Part shown: positions 1 through 5,593 of the stretch, piece by piece
Position numbering within the stretch: the first letter of the stretch is position 1
How the letters are laid out: each line of letters opens with the position of its first letter
NCBI GenBank assembly: GCA_946481465.1
Contig: CAMLOC010000284.1
Span: 1-5,593, forward strand
Length of the DNA stretch: 5,593 bases
Direction of reading: 5' to 3'
From: an uncultured Shinella sp.
Lineage (GTDB): Bacteria; Pseudomonadota; Alphaproteobacteria; Rhizobiales; Rhizobiaceae
Notes under the pieces: generated by a model
The model's database searches: none
Seen by the model: only the letters and a program-made list of their open reading frames with translations
Told to the model about the DNA's origin: nothing
Position numbers and translations under genes: made by a program

Positions 1-9
1 TAACCTCAT
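1..9 (-). CDS. nadC: Probable start of nadC (quinolinate phosphoribosyltransferase), nearly all outside the window
   Basis: On the minus strand the last nadB codons read GCA-TGA, and the A-T-G-A overlap gives an ATG in another frame (bases 9 to 7) followed by AGG TTA, that is M-R-L. A four-base stop/start overlap is typical of translationally coupled operon genes. In Rhizobiales nadC commonly follows nadA and nadB and makes nicotinate mononucleotide from quinolinate and PRPP. Only three codons are visible, so the identity is inferred from operon order and not from protein sequence. No strong Shine-Dalgarno sequence precedes this ATG, so it would depend on ribosomes ending nadB. The true start could lie further downstream. 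Confidence 0.35.
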
Positions 10-1604
10 GCGGCCGCCGTTTCCGAGAGGTCCGCCACCACCGTCTCGGCCTCGGCGAGGGTGAGGAAGGTGCGGTGCTTCCACTTCGTCTCCTGCTCGG
101 AGAAATCGGAGCGGAAGTGGCCGCCGCGGCTTTCCTCGCGCAGATAGGCGCCTGTTGCGATGAGCTTTGCCGTGGTGACGATGTTGTGGAAGCGCATACG
201 GCTGTTTTCGCGCTCCAGCGCGGCGATCTCGCGGATCGCCGTCTTCAGGCCCTCGCGGCTGCGGATGACGCCGACATGGTCGCTCATGACGCGGCGCAGG
301 CGCTTCAGCGCCGGGCTGTCCTCGATGGTGACGAGGTCGTCGCTCTCGCCGGCATTCTTGCCCCAGTCGTTGATCTTCGGCTCGGGCAGCATGCCCTTGA
401 TGTTCTCCGCGATGCGCGCGGCGAAGACCACGGCTTCGAGCAGCGAGTTGGAGGCAAGGCGGTTTGCCCCGTGCACGCCCGTGGAGGTGACCTCGCCGGC
501 CGCCCACAGGCCGTCGATCGAGGTGCGGCCTTCCGCATCCGTCAGGACGCCGCCCATGTGGTAGTGCACGGCGGGCACGACGGGGATCGGCTGGGTGACG
601 GGGTCGATGCCGGCGGCGATGCAGGAAGCGTAGACCGTCGGGAACATGTCGGGGAAATGCGCGCCGACCGCCTTGGTGCAATCGAGGAAGGCACCGCGCC
701 CGGCCTGCACCTCCGCGAAGACGCCGCGCGAGACGATGTCGCGCGGGGCGAGCTCGCCGTCCGCGTGGATATCGAGCATGAAGCGGTGGCCGGCGGAATT
801 GACAAGGTGTGCACCGTCGCCGCGCAGCGCCTCGGTGGCGAGCGGCGCGGGGTCGCGGCCGATATTGATGGCGGTCGGGTGGAACTGCACGAATTCCGGA
901 TCGGCGATGATGGCGCCGGCCCGCGCGGCCATGCCGACGCCCTGGCCGCAGGCCTCCCACGGATTGGTGGTGACGGCATAGAGATGGCCGACACCGCCCG
1001 AGCAGAGCACCACGGCGCGGGCCGGGAAATGCACGCGGTTCTTCGACTGGCCGGCATCCGGCCGTGCCACGACGCCCGAGATGAAGCGGCCCTCGCGCAC
1101 CAGCTCCTCGACGACATAGCCTTCGAGGATCCGGATCGACGGCGTTTTCCGCACGGCGGCTATCAGCGCCTCCATGATGGCCTTGCCGGCCATGTCACCC
1201 TTGACGCGCACAATGCGGCGCTCCGAATGGGCGGCCTCGCGGGAAAGCAGCAGCTTGCCCTCGAGGTCGCGGTCGAAGGGCACACCGTATTCGAGCAGGT
1301 CGTGGATGCGCGCCGGGCCCTCGGAGACCATGAAGCGCGCCATCTTCTCGTCGACGATGCCGGCGCCGGCTTCGAGCGTGTCGGCGACGTGCTTTTCGAA
1401 CGTGTCGCCGGGGCTCATCGCCGCCGCGATGCCGCCCTGCGCCCAGGCGGAGGACGCCCCCTGGCCGATCGGCGCGGCGGCGAGGATGGTGACGGGACGC
1501 GGCGCGAGCTTCAGCGCGCAGAACAGGCCGGCAAGCCCGCCGCCGACGATGACGATATCATCGATGCCGTTCCAGGATTGCGGGCGGAAACTGTCAATGG
1601 GCAT
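6..1604 (-). CDS. nadB: L-aspartate oxidase NadB
   Basis: This 532-residue flavoprotein is about the usual length for NadB. It oxidises L-aspartate to iminoaspartate, the first step of de novo NAD synthesis, in the cytoplasm, passing the product to NadA. The N-terminal Rossmann FAD motif is [11 protein letters not shown] (about residues 17-27). It is followed by [12 protein letters not shown] (51-62), typical of the succinate dehydrogenase/fumarate reductase/NadB flavoprotein family. Likely substrate-site residues are H242 in QFHPTA, R288 in APRD and H347 in [10 protein letters not shown], matching the E. coli NadB residues from memory. [23 protein letters not shown] (368-390, the second FAD-binding region) is intact. 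The C-terminal helical domain has [12 protein letters not shown] near 489-501, which separates NadB from SdhA and FrdA. The start is supported by GGAGGA at 1611-1616 (complement), six bases before the ATG. It lies downstream of nadA on the same strand and its stop overlaps a probable nadC start. No key residue appears to be missing. Confidence 0.97.
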   Translation of the reverse strand: MPIDSFRPQSWNGIDDIVIVGGGLAGLFCALKLAPRPVTILAAAPIGQGASSAWAQGGIAAAMSPGDTFEKHVADTLEAGAGIVDEKMARFMVSEGPARIHDLLEYGVPFDRDLEGKLLLSREAAHSERRIVRVKGDMAGKAIMEALIAAVRKTPSIRILEGYVVEELVREGRFISGVVARPDAGQSKNRVHFPARAVVLCSGGVGHLYAVTTNPWEACGQGVGMAARAGAIIADPEFVQFHPTAINIGRDPAPLATEALRGDGAHLVNSAGHRFMLDIHADGELAPRDIVSRGVFAEVQAGRGAFLDCTKAVGAHFPDMFPTVYASCIAAGIDPVTQPIPVVPAVHYHMGGVLTDAEGRTSIDGLWAAGEVTSTGVHGANRLASNSLLEAVVFAARIAENIKGMLPEPKINDWGKNAGESDDLVTIEDSPALKRLRRVMSDHVGVIRSREGLKTAIREIAALERENSRMRFHNIVTTAKLIATGAYLREESRGGHFRSDFSEQETKWKHRTFLTLAEAETVVADLSETAAA

Positions 1605-1637
1605 GTTCTATCCTCCGAGGCGCCACCAACCCGATCT

Positions 1638-1755
1638 GCCCCTCACCTGCCTGCCGGCATCCTCTCCCCGCAAGCGGGGCGAGGAGCGATGGGCTCACCG
1701 TTCTGCCCCTTCTCCCCGCCTGCGGGGAGAAGGTCCCGGCAGGGGGATGAGGGGC
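1638..1755. repeat. RIME-like palindromic intergenic mosaic element, about 118 bp
   Basis: The ends are inverted repeats: GCCCCTCA (1638-1645) pairs with TGAGGGGC (1748-1755), and CTGCCGG (1651-1657) pairs with CCGGCAG (1736-1742). Two hairpins lie inside. One is 1661-1684, with CCTC-T-CCCCGC pairing with GCGGGG-C-GAGG around AA and one mismatch. The other is 1708-1733, with perfect 12-bp arms CCTTCTCCCCGC and GCGGGGAGAAGG around CT. The whole would fold as a three-way junction on either strand. Sequence and architecture match the RIME class of repeats known from rhizobial intergenic regions, as recognised from memory. It fills most of the nadA-nadB gap, so it would be transcribed in the operon mRNA and could affect stability, or expression of nadB relative to nadA. 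The rest of the gap (1605-1637 and 1756-1820) holds the nadB ribosome binding site and a small inverted repeat, GGCGC at 1803-1807 with GCGCC at 1813-1817. No gene is seen there. Confidence 0.85.
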
Positions 1756-1820
1756 GAGGACGGCAGGATCGATCGATTTGGTTCGCGCTGCCTCTCTCCA
1801 ATGGCGCACATGGCGCCGCA

Positions 1821-2900
1821 TTATTGCTTCAAATTCACCATCCGCTCGACGGCAAGGCGGGCGCGATCGGCGATCGCCGGATCGACCAGAACCTCCTCCG
1901 TCATGTTCACCAGGCTGTCGAGAATCTTCGGCAGCGTGATGCGCTTCATGTGCGGACAGAGATTGCACGGCTTGACGAAATCGACGCCCGGCAGCTCGGC
2001 CTGGATGTTGGAGGCCATGGAGCATTCGGTGACGAGCAGCACGCGCGGGGGACGGTTGTCCTTCACATAGTTGATCATGCCGGCGGTGGAGCCCGCGAAA
2101 TCGCAGACGGCGATGACGTCGGGATGGCATTCCGGATGGCCGATGATCTCGATGCCGGGATGGGCCTCCTTGTAGGAGAGCAGCTCGGCGGCCGTGAAGC
2201 GCTCGTGCACCTCGCAGTGCCCTTTCCACGTCAGGATCTTCTTGTTCGTCTGCTTGGCGACGTTCATCGCCAGGTACTCGTCCGGAATGCACAGCACCGT
2301 ATCGCTCTCCAGGCTCTCGACGACGGCGAGCACGTTGGAGGAGGTGCAGCAGATGTCCGTCTCCGCCTTCACGTCGGCGGAGGTGTTGACATAGGTGACG
2401 ACCGGCACGCCGGGATAGCGCTGCTTGAGCAGGCGCACGTCCTCGCCGGTGATCGAATCCGACAGCGAGCAGCCGGCCTTCGCATCGGGGATGAGCACCG
2501 TCTTTTCCGGGTTCAGCAGCTTGGAGGTCTCGGCCATGAAGTGCACGCCGCACTGGATGATGACCTCGGCATCCACCCTGGTGGCGTCGCGGGCGAGCTG
2601 CAGCGAATCGCCGACGATGTCGGCCACGCAGTGGAAGATTTCCGGCGTCTGGTAATTGTGCGCGAGGATGACCGCGCCGCGCTCCTTCTTCAGCCGGTTG
2701 ATGGCGGCGACATAGGGCGCATAGACCGGCCATTCGAAGGCGGGGATGAACTGCTTCACCTTCTCGTAGAGGTGTTCCGTCTCACGGGCGATCTCGGGCG
2801 TGAAGGTCAGATCCGGCTTCTCGACGACACCGAAGCGCTCCGCGGCAGTCAGCGGACGAGCGGCCTCGGCCATCCCCGCATGCTGGGCCAGAACGGTCAT
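1821..2900 (-). CDS. nadA: Quinolinate synthase NadA ([4Fe-4S] enzyme)
   Basis: This 359-residue cytoplasmic enzyme condenses iminoaspartate (from NadB) with dihydroxyacetone phosphate to give quinolinate. Family landmarks are [13 protein letters not shown] (76-88), GDSLQLAR (97-104), the [10 protein letters not shown] segment (116-125), [14 protein letters not shown] (137-150), [20 protein letters not shown] (170-189), and GHPECHPDV (254-262). The three cluster cysteines are most likely C117 (QCGVHF), C229 ([11 protein letters not shown]) and C315 (CNLCPHMK). The C117-C229 spacing is nearer to the longer Bacillus-type NadA than to E. coli NadA, judged from memory. The start is supported by AAAGGGAGG just upstream, with GGGAGG at 2906-2911 (complement) and a five-base spacer. 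It is the first gene of the nad operon: 171 bases separate it from the MFS gene, and that gap holds a hairpin and a palindromic operator candidate. The gene looks intact. Confidence 0.97.
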   Translation of the reverse strand: MTVLAQHAGMAEAARPLTAAERFGVVEKPDLTFTPEIARETEHLYEKVKQFIPAFEWPVYAPYVAAINRLKKERGAVILAHNYQTPEIFHCVADIVGDSLQLARDATRVDAEVIIQCGVHFMAETSKLLNPEKTVLIPDAKAGCSLSDSITGEDVRLLKQRYPGVPVVTYVNTSADVKAETDICCTSSNVLAVVESLESDTVLCIPDEYLAMNVAKQTNKKILTWKGHCEVHERFTAAELLSYKEAHPGIEIIGHPECHPDVIAVCDFAGSTAGMINYVKDNRPPRVLLVTECSMASNIQAELPGVDFVKPCNLCPHMKRITLPKILDSLVNMTEEVLVDPAIADRARLAVERMVNLKQ

Positions 2901-2915
2901 GGAACCCTCCCTTTC

Positions 2916-2936
2916 TTCCGCCGCCCTCCGGCGGAA
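2916..2936 (-). promoter_or_regulatory. GC-rich hairpin just upstream of the nadA ribosome binding site
   Basis: TTCCGCCG (2916-2923) and CGGCGGAA (2929-2936) form a perfect 8-bp stem around a five-base loop. In the nadA transcript the stem ends about five bases before GGGAGG, so it leaves the ribosome binding site single-stranded. The loop reads GAGGG on the minus strand and could itself imitate a ribosome binding site. It may stabilise the 5' end or keep the binding site open. No function is proven. Confidence 0.4.
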
Positions 2937-2940
2937 AGGC

Positions 2941-2965
2941 TATTTTGCTCAATTTGAGCATAATA
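2941..2965. promoter_or_regulatory. Near-perfect 25-bp palindrome upstream of nadA, candidate NAD-repressor operator
   Basis: The core is TGCTCAA-T-TTGAGCA (2946-2960). It extends outward, past one mismatched position on each side, to TATT (2941-2944) and AATA (2962-2965), so 11 of 12 positions in each arm pair. Length, symmetry and AT-rich flanks suit a dimeric repressor. The site is 41 to 65 bases upstream of the nadA start. TATTAT on the minus strand (complement of 2960-2965) could be a -10 overlapped by the palindrome, although no good -35 matches it. A weak alternative promoter is TTGCAA (3023-3028) with TAAATC (3000-3005) at 17-bp spacing, which would place the palindrome in the early transcribed region. 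In alphaproteobacteria the nad genes are known to be controlled by NadQ, and this is the natural candidate ligand, but its motif is assigned from memory. A second, smaller inverted repeat, ACCGGC-ATT-GCCGGT, lies at 2979-2993. Confidence 0.6.
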
Positions 2966-3031
2966 GCTCCAAAACAAAACCGGCATTGCCGGTGGTTCAG
3001 ATTTAGAAACTTTTGTGACGGTTTGCAAGGA

Positions 3032-3059
3032 GCCCCGTCCGAATTCCTTCGGGCGGGGC
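3032..3059 (-). terminator. Hairpin after the MFS gene, possible transcription terminator
   Basis: GCCCCG-T-CCGAA (3032-3043) faces TTCGG-G-CGGGGC (3048-3059) around TTCC, giving a stem of about 12 bp. It begins 13 bases beyond the MFS stop codon. In the minus-strand transcript position 3053 against 3038 is a C-A mismatch. In a plus-strand transcript it would be a U-G wobble, so the fold is slightly better on the other strand. No U-tract follows on the minus strand, so this is not a textbook intrinsic terminator. It may instead stop 3' decay or work with Rho. It separates the MFS gene from the nad operon. Confidence 0.4.
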
Positions 3060-3071
3060 AAAGGGTCCGGA

Positions 3072-4307
3072 TCAGGCGGCGGCCGGGCGGGCCACGCCCC
3101 TCTCCTCGATCGGCCAGTGCACGATGGCCGCGAAGATGCCGAGCGCCGCGCCGAGCCACCAGACCGGATCGTAGGTGCCGAAATGGTCGTAGAGGTAGCC
3201 GCCCATCCACACGCCGAGGAACGAGCCGACCTGGTGCGAGAAGAAGACGATGCCGCCGAGCAGGCCGAGATGCTTCGTGCCGAACATGATGGCGACGAGG
3301 CCGTTGGTCGGCGGCACGGTGGAAAGCCAGAGCAGGCCCATGACGATGGCGAAGACGATGACCGAGGCCGGCGACTTGGGCAGGAGGATGAAGGCCGCCA
3401 CCGCGACCGAGCGGGCAAGGTAGATATAGGCGAGGAAATACGGCTTCGAATAGCGCTGGCCGATGAAGCCGGCGGCGAGCGAGCCGATGATGTTGAAGAA
3501 GCCGATCAGCGCCAGCGCGATGACGGCATAGCGCGCATCGATGCCGATATCGCCGAGATAGGCCGGAAAATGCGCGGTGATGAAGGCGACCTGGAAGCCG
3601 CAGACGAAGAAGCCGGCGACCAGCAGCAGGTAGCTGCGATGGCCGAGCGCCTCGCGCAGCGCCTCGCCGATGGTCTGCTTGTATTCGCTCGCCGCCGTGA
3701 TGCCGGAAGAGGAGTTGCCGCGCAGCGGAATGGCGATGAGCGGCACGACGAGCATCAGCATGCCGAGATAGACGAGGCTGTCCGACCAGCCGTAGGCGCT
3801 GATGAGGCCCTGCGACAAGGGCGCGAAGAGGAACATGCCGGCCGAGCCCGCGGCCGTGCAGATGCCGAAGGCCATGGAGCGCTGGTCGGGCGTCACATTG
3901 CGCGCGAAGGCCGACAGCAGGATGCCGAAGGAGCCGGCGCCGACGCCGAGCCCGACCAGCACGCCGCCGCCGACATGCAGCCAGAGCGGCGAGGTGCCGA
4001 ACGACATGAGGACAAGCCCGAGCGCATAGACGAGGCCCGAGACGAGCAAGACCCGCCAGGTGCCGAACTTGTCGGCGATGGCGCCGAAGAACGGCTGGCT
4101 GACGCCCCAGGCAAGGTTCTGCAGCGCCATGGCAAGGCCGAAGGTGGTGCGGTCCCAGCCGGTATCCTGCAGCATGGGCAGCTGGAAGAAGCCCATCGCC
4201 GAGCGCGGCCCGAAGGTGAGCACGGCGATCAGCGAGCCGGCAATGATGATGAGCCACGGCATGGGCCGGCTGGCGGCAGGCGCCGCAACGACGGATGGGG
4301 TGGACAT
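3072..4307 (-). CDS. MFS family transporter, substrate unknown
   Basis: This 411-residue inner-membrane protein has about twelve hydrophobic segments and the usual length for a 12-helix major facilitator. The first helix is near residues 17-35. The loop between helices 2 and 3 carries the MFS motif A relative GAIADKFGTWR (75-85). A longer polar stretch (about 197-224, RGNSSSG to LGHR) divides the N- and C-terminal six-helix halves. FGPRSAMGFFQLPMLQDTGW (32-51) and the weak second motif A, GFIGQRYSKPY (280-290), resemble monocarboxylate or oxalate/formate-type MFS proteins more than multidrug exporters, but the substrate cannot be named. The start is supported by GGAG at 4315-4318 (complement), seven bases before the ATG. 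It is divergent from corA and lies on the same strand as nadAB, with a hairpin between. An operator-like palindrome cluster sits about 70-90 bases upstream. A role in uptake of an NAD precursor is possible from position alone, without further support. Confidence 0.9.
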   Translation of the reverse strand: MSTPSVVAAPAASRPMPWLIIIAGSLIAVLTFGPRSAMGFFQLPMLQDTGWDRTTFGLAMALQNLAWGVSQPFFGAIADKFGTWRVLLVSGLVYALGLVLMSFGTSPLWLHVGGGVLVGLGVGAGSFGILLSAFARNVTPDQRSMAFGICTAAGSAGMFLFAPLSQGLISAYGWSDSLVYLGMLMLVVPLIAIPLRGNSSSGITAASEYKQTIGEALREALGHRSYLLLVAGFFVCGFQVAFITAHFPAYLGDIGIDARYAVIALALIGFFNIIGSLAAGFIGQRYSKPYFLAYIYLARSVAVAAFILLPKSPASVIVFAIVMGLLWLSTVPPTNGLVAIMFGTKHLGLLGGIVFFSHQVGSFLGVWMGGYLYDHFGTYDPVWWLGAALGIFAAIVHWPIEERGVARPAAA

Positions 4308-4373
4308 GGTGCGTCTCCGGGATTGAGTGGCGGGACCCTACGCCGCACCTTTCATGAACAAAAGCGAAATTAA

Positions 4374-4399
4374 TTGACCGGACGATCAACCGGATTGAT
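4374..4399. promoter_or_regulatory. Overlapping palindromes in the MFS-corA intergenic region, candidate repressor operator
   Basis: TTGACCGGACGATCAA (4374-4389) is an imperfect palindrome: the TTGA/TCAA ends and CG pairs match, 12 of 16 positions. ATCAA-CCGGA-TTGAT (4385-4399) is a second palindrome sharing ATCAA with the first. The half-site TTGA/TCAA therefore occurs three times in 26 bases. Sites of this kind are typical of TetR- or MarR-type repressors. On the minus strand TTGATC (complement of 4384-4389) could serve as the -35 of the MFS promoter, though the -10 at 17-bp spacing (CGCTTT) is weak. The MFS gene is the likelier target because the cluster is 67 bases from its start and upstream of the corA promoter candidate. 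No regulator gene is in the window. Confidence 0.45.
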
Positions 4400-4425
4400 G
4401 GCATTCCGGCACGCCGCCGCATGTG

Positions 4426-4454
4426 CTTGACCCAAGTGCATTTTGGGCGCATGT
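4426..4454 (+). promoter_or_regulatory. Candidate corA promoter
   Basis: CTTGAC at 4426-4431 matches the -35 preferred by the housekeeping sigma factor of alphaproteobacteria. A 17-base spacer leads to GCATGT (4449-4454), a poor -10. Transcription would start near 4460, giving a leader of roughly 140 bases before corA, long enough for the peptide and hairpins described below. An inverted repeat, TTGG-(G)-CGC (4443-4450) with GCGCCAA (4474-4480), spans the predicted start. No better promoter was seen between 4400 and 4600. Confidence 0.35.
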
Positions 4455-4498
4455 CCCCATCAGGCGTCACACAGCGCCAACCGAACCCGGATAGGATC

Positions 4499-4549
4499 AT
4501 GGACCCCGACAGTCGACTATCGAGAGCAACCGAGCGACCGGTCCGGTAA
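4499..4549 (+). CDS. Possible leader peptide upstream of corA (16 aa, MDPDSRLSRATERPVR)
   Basis: The reading frame ATG-GAC-CCC-GAC to CGG-TAA encodes 16 residues and ends 53 bases before the corA start. It resembles enteric MgtL, the leader peptide of the Mg2+ transporter gene mgtA. As recalled, MgtL is 17 residues, starts M-E-P-D-P and is rich in arginine. In that system, acidic and proline residues near the N-terminus make ribosomes fall apart at low Mg2+. Here M-D-P-D starts the peptide, five arginines follow, and the downstream gene is also for Mg2+ uptake. The codons AGT, CGA, CTA, AGA and GCA are uncommon in the neighbouring genes. The Shine-Dalgarno signal is weak: GGA at 4489-4491 has good spacing, while AGGA at 4493-4496 is only two bases from the ATG. 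The frame also extends back to an ATG at 4451, which lies upstream of the predicted transcript start. Translation is not shown, so this remains a hypothesis. Confidence 0.4.
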   Translation: MDPDSRLSRATERPVR

Positions 4550-4575
4550 GAGCCCCGAAAGGCTTTGCTCCGGAC
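4541..4575 (+). promoter_or_regulatory. Anti-sequestor hairpin in the corA leader
   Basis: GTCCGG (4541-4546) pairs perfectly with CCGGAC (4570-4575). Inside it, 4549-4554 (AGAGCC would read from 4549) pairs with 4561-4566 (GGCTTT), including one G-U pair, around CCGAAA. The hairpin uses bases 4562-4571, which are also the 5' arm of the stem that hides the corA ribosome binding site, so the two folds cannot coexist. The stop codon of the possible leader peptide (4547-4549) directly follows the 5' arm, and a ribosome there would block this hairpin. Confidence 0.5.
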
Positions 4576-4602
4576 GGCGAGAATGCCTCCAAGGAGCAAA
4601 GC
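4562..4602 (+). promoter_or_regulatory. Stem sequestering the corA ribosome binding site
   Basis: GCTTTGCTCC (4562-4571) and GGAGCAAAGC (4593-4602) are perfect 10-base inverted repeats. The 3' arm contains GGAG of the corA Shine-Dalgarno sequence AAGGAG (4591-4596) and ends at the base before the corA ATG. The 21-base loop can hold a small hairpin, GGCG (4576-4579) with TGCC (4584-4587) around AGAA. Formed in mRNA, this stem would hide the binding site and shut off corA translation. A temperature-sensing role is conceivable, but the long perfect stem is unlike the imperfect pairing of rhizobial ROSE elements. Confidence 0.65.
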
Positions 4603-5593
4603 ATGCTGCAAATCTATGCCCGCAGGGCGGACCGCTTCTGCCTGCGTGACATTTCCAACCCGGCCATCGAGCAGGCCATCGCCCCGGCCCTCTGGTACGA
4701 CCTCCTGAGCCCGACGCCCGAAGAGGTGGCGGACGTGGAGGCGGCTCTTCATGTCTCCATCCCGACGCGCGAGGAGATGGAGGATATCGAACTGTCGGCC
4801 CGGCTCTACCAGGAGGACGGCGCGGAATTCATGACGATGACGGCGCTCACCAATCTCGACGGCGACGAGCCGATGAAGATGCCGGTGACCTTCATCCTTA
4901 CCGGCCCGACGCTGGTGACGGTGCGCCATGCGGATGCAAAGCCCTTCGCGACCTTCTGCCACCGGGCGCTGCGCGGCAACGGCCACAGCTACGAGACCGG
5001 CGAGGACGTGATGCTCGGCGTCATCGAGGCGGTCATCGACCGCATGGCGGACGTGCTGGAACGGCTCGGCAACGAGATCGACGGCATCTCGCGCGGGGTC
5101 TTCCGCAGCAAGGCAGGCCCCTCCACCAAGAAGACGCGGGACCTCGAGGCGCTGATCGAGCAGCTCGGCCGCAAGGGCGATTTCCTCTCCGGCGTGCGCG
5201 AAAGCCTCGTCAGCATCTCGCGCCTCGTCGCCTATCACGCGGCGGTCGAGAGCCCCACCCGCCGGCCGTCGAAGGAGATCCGCCAGCTCGTCAAGCTCGT
5301 GCAGCGCGACGCCGCCTCGCTCGGCGACCATGCCGCCTTCCTGTCGGGCAAGATCAACTTCCTGCTCGACGCGACGCTCGGCCTCATCAACCTGGAGCAG
5401 AACCAGATCATCAAGATCTTCACCGTCGCCTCGGTCGTCTTCCTGCCCCCGACACTGGTCGCCTCGGCCTACGGCATGAACTTCGAGCTGATGCCGGAGC
5501 TGCAATGGACCTTCGGCTATCCCTATGCGATCGGCCTGATGATTTTCTCCGCCCTGATGCCGTTCCTCTACTTCAAGCGGCGCGGGTGGGTTT
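4603..5593 (+). CDS. corA: CorA-type Mg2+ (Co2+/Ni2+) channel, cut at the 3' edge
   Basis: 330 codons are visible with no stop. CorA is a homopentameric inner-membrane channel for Mg2+, also passing Co2+ and Ni2+. The first roughly 270 residues are the cytoplasmic alpha/beta and long-helix domain, including TREEMEDIELSARLY (55-69) and INFLLDATLGLINLEQNQIIKIF (251-273). TM1 is about 272-289, running into the signature YGMNF (290-294) that forms the selectivity mouth. The loop has MPELQWTFGYP (297-307) and TM2 is about 306-324. The end, FLYFKRRGWV, lines up with the E. coli CorA terminus YLYFKRKNWL, so V330 is probably the last residue and base 5593 the first base of the stop. The acidic MPEL loop groups it with classical CorA rather than ZntB-type exporters. 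ATG 4603 is supported by AAGGAG six bases upstream. Expression is probably controlled through the structured leader. It is divergent from the MFS gene. Confidence 0.95.
   Translation, partial: MLQIYARRADRFCLRDISNPAIEQAIAPALWYDLLSPTPEEVADVEAALHVSIPTREEMEDIELSARLYQEDGAEFMTMTALTNLDGDEPMKMPVTFILTGPTLVTVRHADAKPFATFCHRALRGNGHSYETGEDVMLGVIEAVIDRMADVLERLGNEIDGISRGVFRSKAGPSTKKTRDLEALIEQLGRKGDFLSGVRESLVSISRLVAYHAAVESPTRRPSKEIRQLVKLVQRDAASLGDHAAFLSGKINFLLDATLGLINLEQNQIIKIFTVASVVFLPPTLVASAYGMNFELMPELQWTFGYPYAIGLMIFSALMPFLYFKRRGWV

Noticed and set aside
1661..1733. Two similar CCCCGC/GCGGGG hairpins considered as a short CRISPR array or tandem terminators
   Set aside because: There are only two unequal copies, no regular spacers and no U-tracts. 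The outer inverted repeats fit a RIME element better.
1594..2733. Second minus-strand frame of 379 codons within nadA
   Set aside because: It is out of frame with NadA, whose conserved motifs are all in the other frame, and it continues through the RIME repeat.
75..2957. Long plus-strand open frame of 960 codons opposite nadB and nadA
   Set aside because: It is antisense to two clearly conserved enzymes and runs straight through the RIME element. Its composition (rich in Arg, Ala, Gly, Asp, His) is that of a high-GC shadow frame.
3015..4373. Plus-strand open frame of 452 codons opposite the MFS gene
   Set aside because: It is a charged, low-complexity translation with no recognisable domain, exactly antisense to a well-formed membrane transporter.
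4451..4549. Longer 32-codon version of the corA leader frame starting at 4451
   Set aside because: The ATG overlaps the predicted -10 region, has no ribosome binding site, and would lie upstream of the predicted transcript start. The 16-codon form is preferred.
4541..4602. Assignment of the corA leader to a known riboswitch or thermometer (yybP-ykoY, M-box, guanidine, ROSE)
   Set aside because: The GGGGAGUAG core expected of yybP-ykoY is absent, as is the complexity of the M-box. CCGGACGG only superficially recalls a guanidine motif, and the perfect stem is unlike ROSE. None can be supported by eye.
2782..5505. Minus-strand open frame of 907 codons crossing corA, the intergenic region and the MFS gene
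   Set aside because: It overlaps two recognised genes in the wrong frame or strand and includes non-coding leader sequence. It is open only because of GC-rich codon structure.

Overview
The window is high-GC chromosomal DNA, most likely from a member of the Rhizobiaceae (Rhizobium, Agrobacterium, Sinorhizobium or Shinella group). Three things point there: the nadA-nadB(-nadC) order, a RIME-type palindromic repeat between nadA and nadB, and strong GC bias at third codon positions. The genus cannot be fixed from this sequence alone.

Minus strand, read right to left. An MFS transporter (4307-3072) is followed by a GC-rich hairpin. Next comes a 171-base gap carrying a near-perfect 25-bp palindrome (2941-2965), a likely operator for the NAD genes. 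Then come nadA, quinolinate synthase (2900-1821), a 216-base gap with a folded RIME-like element (1638-1755), and nadB, L-aspartate oxidase (1604-6). The nadB stop codon overlaps an ATG that probably opens nadC, which lies outside the window. NadB oxidises L-aspartate to iminoaspartate, NadA condenses this with dihydroxyacetone phosphate to quinolinate, and NadC would convert quinolinate to nicotinate mononucleotide, so this is the de novo NAD pathway.

Plus strand. A CorA-type Mg2+ channel gene (4603 to the window end) is divergent from the MFS gene. It lacks only its last bases; alignment from memory to the E. coli CorA C-terminus suggests that the final base of the window is the first base of the stop codon.

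The most interesting stretch is the 5' leader of corA. It contains a possible 16-codon leader peptide (4499-4549, MDPDSRLSRATERPVR) and two mutually exclusive RNA structures. One is a perfect 10-bp stem (4562-4571 with 4593-4602) that buries the corA Shine-Dalgarno sequence. The other is a hairpin (4541-4575) that uses up the 5' arm of that stem. The leader-peptide stop codon sits beside the 5' arm of the second hairpin, so a ribosome finishing the peptide would favour the closed form and early ribosome drop-off would favour the open form. The peptide begins M-D-P-D, resembling the M-E-P-D-P start of the enteric MgtL peptide, whose acidic and proline residues destabilise ribosomes at low Mg2+. 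This suggests an undescribed alphaproteobacterial Mg2+-responsive attenuator of corA. The sequence features are seen directly; the mechanism is inferred.
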